A DNA stretch of 64,000 nucleotides, from contig NC_069134.1 in assembly GCF_026914265.1 (NCBI RefSeq), positions 16,027,205-16,091,204 on the forward strand, given 5' to 3'. Source of the stretch: Mya arenaria (Eukaryota; Mollusca; Bivalvia; Myida; Myidae). Below, piece after piece: positions 11,931-23,187 of the stretch. The translations under genes were made by a program, and so were the position numbers. Numbering within the stretch: the first letter of the stretch is position 1; every line of letters starts with the position of its first letter. The notes beneath the pieces were generated by a model. It saw only the letters and a list, made by a program, of their open reading frames with translations, searched no databases and was not told where the DNA came from.

Positions 11931-12182
11931 AGTATCAAACAATCTAACCCCTATACCTGTTTCTTTTTCAATACGTATTGTATTAAAACGTTTAGCATGA
12001 CGTTAATCGGACTATTATTTACGTTAATAAGAGCTTAGTTTTGAATAAACAACTGATCAATAATATATAAAAGTTATTGTTAATTTAAGTTTTATTTATA
12101 ATTCAACATTGTTTTCTTCTGTTGAATTCCGAAAAGTAAACATAATTAAATCATTAAAGCACCGATTATAAATGAACTATAT

Positions 12183-12786
12183 TTAAAATGACACGCTTAT
12201 TCAAAATCAATACATAAACCTTAATAACAAGATCAATTTTGTCTTATAAAACTTTAACTTCTTACTCAATTATGCATTTATAGAAAAAATTAATTATTGA
12301 TATAAGATTTTAACCGCGTGTTTAATAACAGAAAGCGCAAAAATATTAAATGATTGGTGAATGCTAAAATATTTATTTTGGTCTACTCTAATCTCATAAC
12401 GTAAAAATACCATGTTTTATGCTCATTTCTTACAAATCAACTCGGTATTCTTCATAAGAACCATTGTTTTCGACAAGATTTCTTCATCCAAGCGGCGGAT
12501 GACATACGACCTTACTATCATGAAAGTCAAATAGACTAATTTTATTTGCATGTAGAATATAAGCTTTTTATTTATACTTAGATATGAAGCTATATCCTAC
12601 ATTATTTGTATGAATATTTTGACACCAATATTCTATAATTTTAAACTGTACTATTATTGTATATATATAATGCTATTTATGTTCTATGTCTATCAATGTT
12701 TGTATATATTATGAACATCTCCAGCCATGGGGGAAATAAAGATATTGAGTTGAGTTGAGTTGGGAGAGTAAGAGTGCATCTTTAAA
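12183..12786 (+). mobile_element. TIR repeat, copy interrupted by a LINE 3' tail
   Basis: This is the same family as 62871-63222. The left end TTAAAATGACACGCTTATTC and the right end AGTAAGAGTGCATCTTTAA are inverted-repeat related. Between about 12490 and 12760 an unrelated segment ending in TTGAG repeats has been inserted. Confidence 0.6.
12490..12760 (+). mobile_element. LINE-like 3' tail with TTGAG repeats
   Basis: The segment ends GGGGAAATAAAGATA followed by TTGAGTTGAGTTGAGTTG. A short pentamer tail after AATAAA is typical of non-LTR retrotransposon 3' ends. No RT sequence is left. It sits inside another repeat, which gives the insertion order. Confidence 0.5.
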
Positions 12787-12856
12787 TAGTAACTATAAGC
12801 TCATTTTGTTTAGGGTGGTTATAGCTAACATACAAACAAACGCACAAGCGCTCGCG

Positions 12857-12932
12857 TGCACACACACACACACACGCACACACACGCACACACGCGCGCG
12901 TGCACACGCACATACACTCACACACGCCCATA

Positions 12933-12979
<47 letters not shown>

Positions 12980-13146
12980 GCACGCGCACACGCACGCGCA
13001 CACGCACGCACACGCTCTCACACTCATGCACGCTCTTACACGCAGGCATATATGCACACACGCACGCACACGCACGCGCAAACGCACACACATGCTCTCA
13101 CACTCATGCACGCTCTCACACGCAGGCATATATGCACACACGCTCG

Positions 13147-13179
<33 letters not shown>

Positions 13180-13183
13180 GGAT
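12857..13183. repeat. (CA)n/(CACG)n/(CG)n complex microsatellite
   Basis: Almost continuous alternating purine-pyrimidine sequence, with a pure ACGC run at about 12932-12978 and two near-identical blocks containing CTCACACTCATGCACGCTCT (about 13015 and 13095). Long open frames on both strands (His-Thr or Cys-Val repeats) are by-products of the repeat. Confidence 0.95.
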
Positions 13184-13470
13184 GCACGAGTGCACAGCCA
13201 TTGAACGCACGGCAGAGAACTTGAGTGCGGGATAAGTTAGCTATGTTGGCTTCTGTTGCATGCGCATTGAATGCATCGCCGAAAGTTGTTTCATGAAGTT
13301 GCTTGTACGCACAACAAGCTTTGATTGCGTGGTAAAGTCAGGAAAACAGAATGACTCGTTATGGATTAAAACAAACAATGCGTTGATTAACAAAATTAAA
13401 CATTTTACTGCACTAAAAACATTAACTTTAAGATCATCATTTAAGCCATTTGGAACATATATTTTATCGT

Positions 13471-13575
13471 AGTGCGTGCGTGCGTGCGCGTGCGCGCGCG
13501 CGCGTGTGCGTGTGTGTGGGCATGCGTGCATGTACGAGTATGTGTGTGGGCGTATACGTGTGTGCATTTGTGTGA
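13471..13575. repeat. (TGCG)n/(CG)n/(TG)n microsatellite
   Basis: Alternating TGCG, CG and TG, the complement-sense counterpart of the tract at 12857-13183, separated from it by about 290 bp of ordinary sequence. Confidence 0.95.
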
Positions 13576-14160
13576 ACTATAATAAGGTGAGATAATAGAA
13601 ACAATTCAATGTGATCATTTATAATCAGTGCAAACGCAAGTTAAAACACAAATACGATTTACCACAACTAATAATATTTCAAGTTATCCCTTTAAGGATA
13701 GCTTTCGTTATTGGTATCTTGGTAATACATCTAATTAATAGTGCTCCACAACCATATCGCCAGCAATTACATGACGTAACTTACACTGTACAAGTACACT
13801 GTTCTGATTGGCCGCAGTGCGCGCCCCCTACAAAGCACATGGTTATTCAGGCCCTTTTGCTCTGACTATCGTAAGAGAAAGGTCAGTCTGTGGCAGCTCT
13901 TATATTAAATTCTGATTTATTGACTTTTTATTATTTATTTTTTTTGTTGTTGTTGTTCTCTAACATCTGTTAACACATTATTTAGTTTTATTTGGCACGT
14001 TTAGTTTATATTCACCGAAATTAAATATTTTTACGAATTATCGTCCAATTACTTACTGTCATTTTTGCGTACTGGCAGTGACTCGTTTCCATACTAATTC
14101 TAAGTTATAACAAAGCTAACTTATTTGAAGAATATTAAATGTTTATATTTCGTGTTTCAT
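13576..14160. other. sequence upstream of DIRS element A
   Basis: No gene is seen. Part may be the 5' non-coding or terminal-repeat region of element A, whose exact left end I cannot place. Confidence 0.4.
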
Positions 14161-14930
14161 GTTGAGATGACTGAAATGTTTCGAATGGTGGAGGAGATCC
14201 GGTCGGCCAAGCGCGCCCAGCTGAATCCTCCTGCACCACCTTTCGCTCCCAGGGTTGAACTCCTGCAACCAGACCCCCCACGTGTTGTTCCAGTCCAGTA
14301 CGAGGATCAAGCTGCCGAAACAACGACCCCCGGGACCAGGTATCCACGCAGTCTCCCCACCACGTTACAGCAACTTCCGGCCAGAGTCAGCCGCCGACAA
14401 CCAGTGCTTCGCCAACGGCCGTTCAAACGCATGCGATAGCTGAGCCAGACCATGGACAAGGCATGATTACTGCTCCCCAGTTATGTTTTGATTTCGATGT
14501 GCCCGCTATGCTACCTAGCACACACGCGCAATTAGGGTACTCTGTCTCTCCGTCTATACGAGATAAGATCGTCTCGGGAATTATGTCGAGTTTGCGTCCC
14601 TGCTTGGAGAGACGCACACTGCGAACGAGCAAGAACTAACACTTGGTCCGAACGGGGAAATTTTAATTAAAGCAAAATCATCTCGATCAAAAATTAAAGA
14701 TATATCATCATGGACGGACGCTTTTTTTATTTATGCGTCCATCTTTTTGGCCGCATATCCACATAGAACCCAAGAGATACTTAAGTACGGCAGGGACATT
14801 CGGCTTGGGGCTAAAAATATCCCGGCCTGGGATGGCTTGAATACGACCAGCAGTTTCGTTTACGTCTATCCAGCGACCCGACTGACCTTTCATTTTCAAA
14901 AATTGATTATGAATTGTGGCTCCTTTGTAT
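14161..14930 (+). pseudogene. element A gag-like region, frameshifted
   Basis: The N-terminal piece begins with a MFRMVEEIRSAKRAQ helix and a proline-rich stretch. After frame changes the core reads ISSWTDAFFIYASIFLAA and YPHRTQEILKYGRDIRLGAK. Element C on the minus strand carries a matching block (RTQELLKYGRDIRLAAKKHAG near 35680-35620), which supports a shared gag. Interrupted reading frames make it inactive. Confidence 0.65.
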
Positions 14931-15213
14931 GAGCTCTCCCAACTCATCTGCAGATTTAGCGAGAACCTTGTCCAAGAAATGCAATGATTTTAATTACAAA
15001 CAGTGCACACGATACCATTGCAACTTCTTGCATAAATGCTTTAAATGTAGCTCAGATCATCATTTAAGATCCTGTCCAAATAACCGACGCCTCGGCTCAT
15101 ACGGAGCATCATATCAGGTCCGTGGCGCAGCCTACCACGCCCGGCCTGCCCCTCCGCAGTTCGCGCCATCCCGTCCGCAGTTCCGACCTAGGTTCCCCGC
15201 TAGATACCAATGA
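14914..15213 (+). pseudogene. element A Cys/His zinc-knuckle-like segment
   Basis: The frame includes KKCNDFNYKQCTRYHC followed by NFLHKCFKCSSDHHLRSC, an array of Cys and His typical of nucleic-acid-binding ends of DIRS gag proteins. The same pattern appears in element C (KKCFDFNYRQCHRIVC). It overlaps the RT frame by 92 bp. Confidence 0.6.
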
Positions 15214-16297
15214 AAAATTCGCTCGGTTAAAAGCCCCGGGATATAGTCCAATAAACGTAAATGCAATCGAACATTACCTTTTTTCATACCCAAACAAGGA
15301 TCACGCCGATATACTTCTAAACGGGTTTAAGCATGGTTTCCGGTTAGGCTATTTAGGTCCGCGCCGCTATTATGAGGCGAGAAATTTACAATCGGCGGTA
15401 ACAAATGCAGATGAAGTTTTAGAAAAGATATTAAAGGAAGTAGATGCGGGTCGAATGACTGGTCCCTTTTCAACTCCTCCTATAAACAATTTAAGAACCT
15501 CACCTGTGGGACTAGTCCCGAAATCTGATGGGTCGTTCAGACTTATTACACACTTAAGTTTCCCAATAAATGACAATACAAGTGTAAATGCAAATATAGA
15601 CGTAGAACTGAAAAGCGTATCTTATACATCATTTGACAAAGTTGCCGACATGGTATTCGAATTGGGTAAAGGTTCACTCTTGGCAAAACGCGACATTAAA
15701 TCGGCTTTTCGGCTTTTCCCGATTATACCAGATGATTTCAATTTACTAGGAATTAAAATAAATGGGAAAATATTCAGTTGTGCACCATTTTATTTCGAGT
15801 GTTTTTCAAAATTTATTCACTGGTCAGTTGCGACACTTTCTGGTCAAAATACACTCGATCATTACTTGGATGACTTTATTTTTTGCGGTCAACATGGAAC
15901 GGGAAATTGCCAAAGCCTGGTGACAACATTTACTACCGTATGCAATGAATTAGGCGTTCCAATTAATACTGATAAAATCGTAGGGCCGACAACAGTGACG
16001 ACTTTTCTAGGAATGGAAATTGACTCGGAAAAAATGTTGATACGCATACCTCTTGAGAAGCGCTCGGAATTAAAAGCTATTATATTACAAATTTTACCCC
16101 AGAAAAAAATCACTGTCCGAAATTTGCAACCCTTTGCCGGCAAACTTTGTTTTTTTCCGGTCGAGCAATACGATCAAGCAGAGCTTTCACAAGACGCTTT
16201 TACGATGCAATGTCGGGTGCACTTCAGACTTAGGTTGTTGTTGCTATTTTCAAGGGAAATGGGCATATTTTCAATGGCCGGTACACTGGAAAAATGA
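15122..16297 (+). pseudogene. element A reverse transcriptase with an in-frame deletion
   Basis: The RT domain runs from about residue 30 to 340. Visible blocks are GRMTGPFSTPPINNLRTSPV, GLVPKSDGSFRLITHLSFP, LAKRDIKSAFRLFPI and the catalytic LDHYLDDFIFCG. Element C has GKIYINLNLPFGASRAPHYF where this copy has GKIFS-CAPFYF, so about eight residues including the conserved LPFG block are lost here without a frameshift. That loss should inactivate the enzyme. The end of the frame drifts away from the RNase H frame. Confidence 0.8.
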
Positions 16298-16559
16298 GGA
16301 CATTATGCGAGACATAACATTCTTGGAAATGGTTCCGGTATTGTTAGCTACGACCTTATGGAGTACCAAACTATCAAATAGCTTAGTTCTCTTACATATT
16401 GACAATAACGCACTAGTATCTGTGTTAAACAGTCAGTCGTCAAAGTCAAAAAGACTGTCCATATTACATCTAAACACAATTTTATCGCTGATTTTATTTC
16501 CCGTAAACAGTGGGACAGACTCTTCCACAGCGTGCCGCTGTCAACCTTTCCGGAAGTAA
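16134..16559 (+). pseudogene. element A RNase H region
   Basis: It contains NEDIMRDITFLEMVPVLLAT, then LVLLHIDNNALVSVLN and SSKSKRL, the DIRS-type RNase H C-terminal half with its IDN aspartate. The matching part of element C reads IMFLEMVPVLLSLYLWG and RIDNETLVAIIN. It lies in another frame from the RT, so at least one frameshift separates them. Confidence 0.65.
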
Positions 16560-17483
16560 TCCCAGACGCTTTTCGGAAAATGATCTCCGGAATGAAGTTA
16601 AACGACTAATTAAATCATCCTTGTCAGAAAATACTTTATCATCTTACGCTGTAGGTGTAAGGCGGTTCGAAACATTTAGAACTAAGCATGAACTATCTCA
16701 AGCCTGGCCTCCAACAGTTGAGGAAATTATTTTGTTCCTATCGTCACTGTCCTTTGAAGGGGTGTCGCATAACACCGCCAGACAATATAAGTGCGCCATA
16801 GGATGCCAATGTAAGGTCATGATGACATAACAGATAACTATTTTGTGAACAAAGTATTAATAGGTATTCAGAGATCAAAGCCGTCAATAAAAACAAGACT
16901 ACCAATTACCGTCAATCTGCTTACGGACATTGTTCGGAACTTACCATCAGTCTGCCATAATGCTTATGAGAGCTGTTTGTTTACCGCTGCTTTCACGTTA
17001 GCATTCTTTGGGTTCTTCAGGTTCGGCGAAATAGCTTTAACCAGCCGGGGCTTAAGTGATAGGATTCTGTCCAACAGGGACGTATCGTTTTATCCTGTCG
17101 AAGATGCGCTTTTGCTTACCTTAAGGGGGTTCAAAACCGATCAACAATCAAAAGGGCAGTGCGGCGGTAATGACATTGGAAAACGTAAACTAAAACTAGA
17201 GATGGGTGAATACATTTCTTTGCTCGACAAGGTCAACCGCTTACTTGCTAACGTTAAAGTAGTATTTTCTCAAATTTTACCACGAACCCGATGGCGTCAT
17301 TCTTCCAATAATGTCGCTATGAATAAAACGAGGCGGCGCCTTTGTAGTTTTTGTAAAAACGCCACTCTGTCAAAATGCGGTTTCTACATTTCACATACAG
17401 TTAATAGATCGCACCTACTTCCCGACGGCGTTCATTTAGCGCCGGAAGGAAACGACTTGTTCATTAATGCCACCGCGTCTTAA
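16510..17483 (+). pseudogene. element A tyrosine recombinase fused to an SGNH-hydrolase tail
   Basis: The N-terminal SAM-like part (16510-16830) reads SENTLSSYAVGVRRFETFR and ends at a TAA. The core part (16845-17483) opens with LPITVNLLTDIVRNLPSVC and FTLAFFGFFRFGEIALTS, with the box I arginine. After LRGFKTDQQSKGQ the recombinase sequence stops: no H-x-x-R box or nucleophilic tyrosine follows. Instead the same frame continues into NVKVVFSQILPRTRWRHS, and then HLLPDGVHLAPEGNDLFI, which resembles SGNH-hydrolase block V (DGVHL) . A deletion joining the two domains is the simplest reading. Confidence 0.7.
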
Positions 17484-18546
17484 CTTCTTGAAATCTTCAG
17501 CTCATTATGATTTGCATAATACATGCGCGGGCATTTCAACTTCCACGTACTAAGTATATTCCATTGCGTGTTGCAATTTACTTACTTTGTCCCAGCTTCA
17601 TATATTTACATTAGAACCATGCTTTAACTATTTTACTTCGAAGTGCCTTGCTGTGAAACACTTTTGCGCAAGAAACATTAAAAATACAATAATAAGCATG
17701 AAAAAGCAGACGGACAATGTCATTATATACGCTATGCTATGTCATTATATACGCTATGCTATGTTTGCCTGCTATGCTAGCAAGACCCATTGAACGCTAT
17801 ACTTGTCTATGCAAAATCATATTGTTGCAAATTTATCGCGTCGCCATGAAAACGCCAACCAAATTATTGGCAGGTGACACAATTATTAAAACTTTCCTGA
17901 GGCTACTTTGGCCCGTCCTCAGCTCTTTGCAATACATGATTAAGATGGGTATAAAACAGATATGCAACATTTAGCTTTAAAATCTTGCAAAATGCTAATG
18001 CTCATGCTCTTCATTACGCAATTTATTTATACATATATGTATGCATGTCGGCTACGCTATGCTATGTTTGCTACAAAAAAACAACAACAAAAAAAACAGC
18101 ACGCTCCATTTCTAACATTTCGTGTTGCCAAGCCAAAAAAATCCAAAATATTTAACCCACTCAGTGTAGTATTTGGTGTTATTGTTTTTTGCTGTTTTTT
18201 TGTTTGTTTTTTTTTTTTGGGGGGGGGGGGCAGATCGGCTTCTACTATCACAGTCTCTCATTGGCGATTGGCAACTCTCAAAGAACTGTTTATGGACAAT
18301 TGATGGTATTTAAATAGATTGGTCGGATCTGATCATAGATATACCATGACAGAACCTTTGATGTTTTATCTACTCTTCGTCCGAGCCTTGCCCATTATTT
18401 TCCAAACATAAGATAAAGACAATGAAAATGAAATAAATATTGAAAAGGCTATGTTTTCCTTGATTGAAATGATGGGTAATAGGATATCCACTACGGGCTT
18501 GCCCTAGTTGCTGCTCTACTTCCGATCATAAGTATACCAATAATGT
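17484..18546. other. region downstream of element A, with short repeats
   Basis: No gene is seen. It may include the 3' terminal repeats of element A. The 22-bp duplication at about 17718-17762 (ATTATATACGCTATGCTAT twice) is echoed by CTACGCTATGCTATGTTTGC at 18051. A T-run followed by eleven G lies near 18207-18232. Confidence 0.5.
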
Positions 18547-18858
18547 TTTAATATGCCTCTAAGAATGAATAAATATCGAAAACAATGGTTCTTATGAAGG
18601 ATACCGAGTTTAATTTGAAAGAAATGTGCATAAAACACGGTATTTCTACCTTATAAGACCATAGAAAATTCTTTTAGCATTCAATAAAAAAGAATCATTT
18701 TTGCGCTTTCTACTTTTAAATAAACAGTTACAATCTTGTAATCAGCTAATAATATTTTGCATGAATTTATTATTTAGTAAGAAGTAAGGGTTTATCAGTC
18801 AAAATTTATGTTTGTTATACATGTGAAATATTGATTTTGAATCAGAGTTTCACTTTAA
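18547..18858 (-). repeat. dispersed TIR repeat, inverted copy
   Basis: Reverse-oriented relative of 62871-63222 and 12183-12786: AAAACAATGGTTCTTATGAA is the reverse complement of the corresponding motif near 12460, and the right end reads GTTTCACTTTAA. Confidence 0.6.
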
Positions 18859-19456
18859 AATTTTAGTGTGTTTTAAATTAACGCCGATGTAACATTCAAT
18901 TTTGACCCCGTTATATATTGACCACATGAGTCATTTTCTTTCTGTTCAAAGAATGACCGAACATTTTTTAACGTCAAGAACTGACCATCCAACACCCTTC
19001 CCCCAACCGTTGCGTAACATATGGCCCTCGTTGAAAGTTGTTCAAGAGTTATATTCACTACCAAACTTAGTCAATAATATGGTTACCACTATTAGTGGAA
19101 TTTCTTAATTGTATATGTTTTTATTCAACGATAACCGATTGGCTACATCAAACTTAGATTCAAAACACTGAACTCTATAGTCGCGTATTTTATAGATATG
19201 TATATTATTACATTTTTCTCAAATGGTGACATACAGAAGTAAACTTAGATGATTTTAAGGAGAGGGGGGGGGGGCTGCACCCCCTCTACTGCCTGGATCC
19301 GTTTGTGCTTATTACAATGCAGATTTTTGTCGATTACCATTTTTTGGTTTGTAAGTTATATTTTGTGTATGAAATGAGTGACACACACTGGATTTACTAT
19401 GCTTTTGCTTAGTTCATAGCCTTATAACTGCAGATCTCTACTGATACTTATAAAAT
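18859..19456. other. intergenic, no gene seen
   Basis: AT-rich, with a G-run near 19263-19274. Short frames on both strands at about 18873-19108 overlap each other and are not recognisable. Confidence 0.4.
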
Positions 19457-19640
19457 AAATTGGTAACTAATAAAGTAGTAGAACTGTTTATTGTTGTGTT
19501 ATTACTGTAGGTGAATATATAAAAAAAACAAAGCACTAATCAGCATAGAAATTGGTAACTAATAAAGTAGTAGAACTGTTTATTGTTGTGTTATTACTGT
19601 AGATGAATATATAAAAAAACAAAGCACTAATCAGCATAGT
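19457..19640 (+). repeat. 92-bp perfect-to-near-perfect tandem duplication
   Basis: Two adjacent copies (19457-19548 and 19549-19640) begin AAATTGGTAACTAATAAAGT and end AATCAGCATAG. They differ by one base and a one-base A-run length change, so the duplication is recent. Confidence 0.95.
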
Positions 19641-19865
19641 CCCATGACTTCAACGATTATTGATGTGTATTATCAAAATATTATAATTCGGCAAATGAGA
19701 TTGCTTAATAATTTAGAAAGCCTCTCATTAAAATAGCCACCAGATTTAAGTCATCCGTTGATTTATAAAGCTGGTAATTCAGCGCCCGTCTTGTGTGGAA
19801 TCAGATATTTTGTACAGCAACAAATATCCCTTACATAAAACTGATCAGACACTCTTAGATTTCTC

Positions 19866-20342
19866 ATCAAAAACGAAGTCGGTAAGGTACCCTTTTCTTG
19901 ATATCAGGCAATTTGTAATAAAACATTGAATACATGTATTTAAAAAAATCAAAAATTAAACGAGCAGTTTTTTCAAGAATTAAAGAAATGCGCACTTTTT
20001 TCAGCGAAACACGACGCCGTTTTTTCAGCGAAAAATGACGTTATAGACGAATTTAAAATAAAAACGTAAAATAAGAGAATGAAAAATATATGTGCGTGAA
20101 CGTTTTCACAAGACGCACTTGAGGTTGAAATTTCATAGCGCTAAACGAAGAATTAATGAAAATATCGGTTATTGTAGCTGGAACGCAAAAATATGACAGA
20201 CGTCTCAAAATTGACGTCAGTGGCATATTTTGAAGACTCGTAGATTCAAAACTGTTCTTAGCTGAGCATATGCTCTTCTATTCGTATACCAATTTTCAGA
20301 CAGTAACTCGAAATTTCGTTCATAGTCGCGTTCCACCTTAAG
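19866..20342 (-). repeat. dispersed repeat, copy 2 of an inverted pair
   Basis: It starts AAAAACGAAGTCGGTAAGG and ends GTCGCGTTCCACCTTAA, the reverse complement of 11429-11930 across about 480 bp. The two copies are 7.9 kb apart in opposite orientation. Confidence 0.8.
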
Positions 20343-20680
20343 CCATAACTTTATAAAAAAATCAATCAAACCTCACATAATTGTAGAGCACCATAGTAAG
20401 GTTTGTCGCGCATAAAGTCTATGCTCTCATCTTAAGGTCAAGGTCACATTCAGTGGCCATGTTGCGCTCTATACAATTCATAGCAATACACTGTCTCAGC
20501 CAAAACATAAATTATTAATAAAGTTTTACGAATTTGTCAAGCTCCATTGGAAAATATGTCATGCATGACATTTGTGATCTCATTGCAAAGGTCAAGGTCA
20601 CATTTGGAGGCCAATGTTGCAAAAAATCCAATTCATCATATCTACGTTTTACATGTTAATGGGAATTCAATCAGTGTTCG
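20343..20680. repeat. two-unit degenerate repeat with AAGGTCAAGGTCACATT
   Basis: Units near 20380-20470 and 20540-20620 share CATAATTGTAGA-like and GGTCAAGGTCACATT(C/T) motifs with different spacers. It looks like the same broad family as the repeats at 5795-6600. Confidence 0.55.
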
Positions 20681-21878
20681 CATAATTGTAGATCAATAAT
20701 TGAAGGCATTTGTTAAGATAAATGGGATATTAGCCATTATTTTATTCAGCATATATATTATATACCAATTACCGACAGGCTGAATAGAGGGCTTTCCTCA
20801 CGCATCTGTGACCACTATTGTTTTGTTGCTTAACTTTTCTCTGTATTTGCATTATACAAAATCTGACGTGAGTTAAGTAGCTTGCCACAATTACAACGGT
20901 ATTCTCGCGACTGATTATTCTAATGGTCTTCTAAGATTGGTATTTGGTTTTTATCACTTTGGCTGCGTCACTGGTCTTATTATTTTTATTCTATATTATT
21001 GTCGTAAAACCATTATATTTTTAATACATTGTAGTTTATCCAGACCGTAAACGATTCGGTGTGAAAAGAGCTTCACCGACAGCAATGAGACACAAAAACA
21101 GCGGATGAGGACCTGAAAACACTTTGTGGGTGGTTCTGTTTTGAATTTCACGAAATATGAAATACTTAACTGCTTGTTCTTGTAATGAACATGAAAAAAA
21201 TTCTATGTTCCAGACTGATTATTTTAAATAAGTCGACTGCCTTTAGTTATCGACTATATCAAACAGAAAATACTATTACCACAAATATCCTACATTTCCT
21301 CGCGAAAATATTTTAGTTCAAAATGTTAAAATGAATTGTTTAACTAATTTTACCCATCTCACTGAATCCGCAAACACGTTGATGAAGCTTTATTTCAGTT
21401 GCACATGTTAACATTATTATATTGCGTAATAATTTCACTTTGATAGCATAGAACTATCTAGACAAATATATTGTAACGAAATATTCACTTCCATCTTGTT
21501 TACCGACGCTTTATTGAACTTTATAGTCTCTTGTAACACATGTTACCATGGCAAATGAAGGTAATGGTTGTTTTTTGTTGTTGTTGTTGCTAAACTTTGT
21601 AGTGCATTTGTATTGTTACGCCAACTATTGCATTTGTACTTTGACACTCATTAATTACATAACCTTTGCAAAACATTTGCACTCATTGTTATTCCATGAT
21701 TTCTGCATGCTCGTTTAACGGAAACACTGTGGAATATATGACATACAATTTACCGAATGACAGGATTAGTGTTCCATTCGGCATTTTGAACAAAAACATT
21801 AATGAAAGTTCAATCAGATTGACAGCATTCAGTAAAGTTTGGGTGATTGTGAAGCAATATATTTGACTCCTGTAGTCA
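20681..21878. other. intergenic, no gene seen
   Basis: AT-rich, no recognised exon. A short GTT/TTG simple repeat occurs near 21569-21590. Overlapping frames on both strands at 21666-21916 are unassigned. Confidence 0.4.
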
Positions 21879-23132
21879 GTTAAAGCGACAGTCCGCAAAT
21901 CGGGCAAATTAGCCATGAAAAAAAAATAAATTCATCTATGTGTTGATAAGCATTCCTGACTGACGAATCCAAAAAAAATTTGGTTCAAATCGACCTAGAA
22001 ATGAGTTTTTCGTGTCATTTTCAATATCTCTTCTTAACTATCGGCCCCCGAGAGTTAACGGTTATATAAATAGAAAAAAACAGTGGGATTCCACATGCGC
22101 AGGGCGATACTATTTCCCGGTCTCTCCTCGTAAAATCCGGTCTCATCCGGTCTCATAATTCCCGGTTCATAACTTATGGCCCCAGGCAACGGATTGTGTT
22201 GCTGATGTTTATAACACGATTTTGACAATCTTATTTGTTTTTATATGTAACAAAATGGTATAAAATATATAAACATTATGTTTTAATTTATGCAATTTGT
22301 TATAGGTATACACTATTTATGCAATTCGTGTTAAAGGTGTAGAGAAAGATGCGATGCAGTACAAATGCTCATGTTTTTTGCATAAAAGATTGAGGACGGC
22401 TAGAGTATGAAGTAACTTAGAATTGCACCTTTTAAATTATGTTATGTTATGTTATTGTTCTTCCTTTTATGTTTACCCCCCCCCCCCCGACATAAAAATT
22501 TTTAAGCATAAATGATTACAATTGAAAAATTCCATGTTTGCATATCCGACTCATATCTGATTTACATGTAGTCAAGCATTGTTATTTTTTGTATTACTAT
22601 TATCAATAGTATACTTATAACTGAATTTAATATGAAAAAAACACACACTCAATGTGTTTGTTATTCATGACATTAATTTCAGTACATGTGCATATTTCAT
22701 GTTTTTATCTTTGCCTAAATTTATTTTATGTTTTATTGATATAAAATTTGAAATAAATAGTGACATAATTATCATCAAATATCTAATGTTTTAATCAACT
22801 GTAATCTTTTGTAATCCTATTACCCCCCGCGGTCATTAACACCTTTTTGATCACGCCCGATAGCTACTATAAAACAGAGACCGGAGGAGACCGGGACCGG
22901 ATGAGACCGGGACCGGGAAATAGTATCGCCCCCAAGAGTAGTCGGAAAAACCGTAGACCTACTTTCTCTTTTGCCGTCTAAAAATAGCAACTTTCGGCAA
23001 TTTTCAATTTGTTAAATCTAAGTTATTAAAGCGATTTTTTAAAAAATAATTGCGGTTCAGTCGGTCTGAAACAATGTGGAACTTATTAAAAACTTTTGAA
23101 ATACGGTTACTTTTGCGGACTGTCGCTTTAAA
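21879..23132. mobile_element. TTAA-flanked TIR element (piggyBac-like ends), outer host of a nested insertion
   Basis: The left end TTAAAGCGACAGTCCGCAAA is the exact reverse complement of the right end TTTGCGGACTGTCGCTTTAA. TTAA at both outer edges fits the target site of piggyBac-type transposition. No transposase is visible; without the nested insert it would be about 424 bp. Confidence 0.75.
22102..22931. mobile_element. 830-bp TIR element nested in 21879-23132
   Basis: The left end GGGCGATACTATTTCCCGGT is mirrored by the right end ACCGGGAAATAGTATCGCCC. Subterminal CCGGTCTC and GAGACCGG motifs are repeated several times on each side. The interior is AT-rich and non-coding, with a C-run near 22476-22489. 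Confidence 0.8.
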
Positions 23133-23187
23133 TATAATCAAAATGTGTTTATGCAAGATAACTTCAGCAGCAGTGTGAGAAAAATAC

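Larger units (their letters stand above)
14161..17483 (+). mobile_element. DIRS/Ngaro-type tyrosine-recombinase retrotransposon A, decayed
   Basis: In order: gag-like fragments (14161-14930), a Cys/His-rich motif (about 14980-15090), reverse transcriptase (15203 to about 16140), RNase H (about 16190-16500), tyrosine recombinase (16510 to about 17160) and a C-terminal SGNH-hydrolase-like stretch (about 17240-17480). The frame is broken at several points: gag occupies three frames, RNase H is out of frame with RT, and the recombinase is split by a stop at 16828. RT motif LGKGSLLAKRDIKSAFRL and catalytic YLDDF are retained. The order gag, RT, RNase H, tyrosine recombinase defines the DIRS superfamily; an added hydrolase has been reported in Ngaro-type members. 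Terminal repeats were not delimited. Confidence 0.8.

Noticed and set aside
12755-13235. Overlapping His/Thr-rich and Cys/Val-rich open frames
   Set aside because: They are translations of the CA/CG microsatellite, open on both strands and several frames at once.
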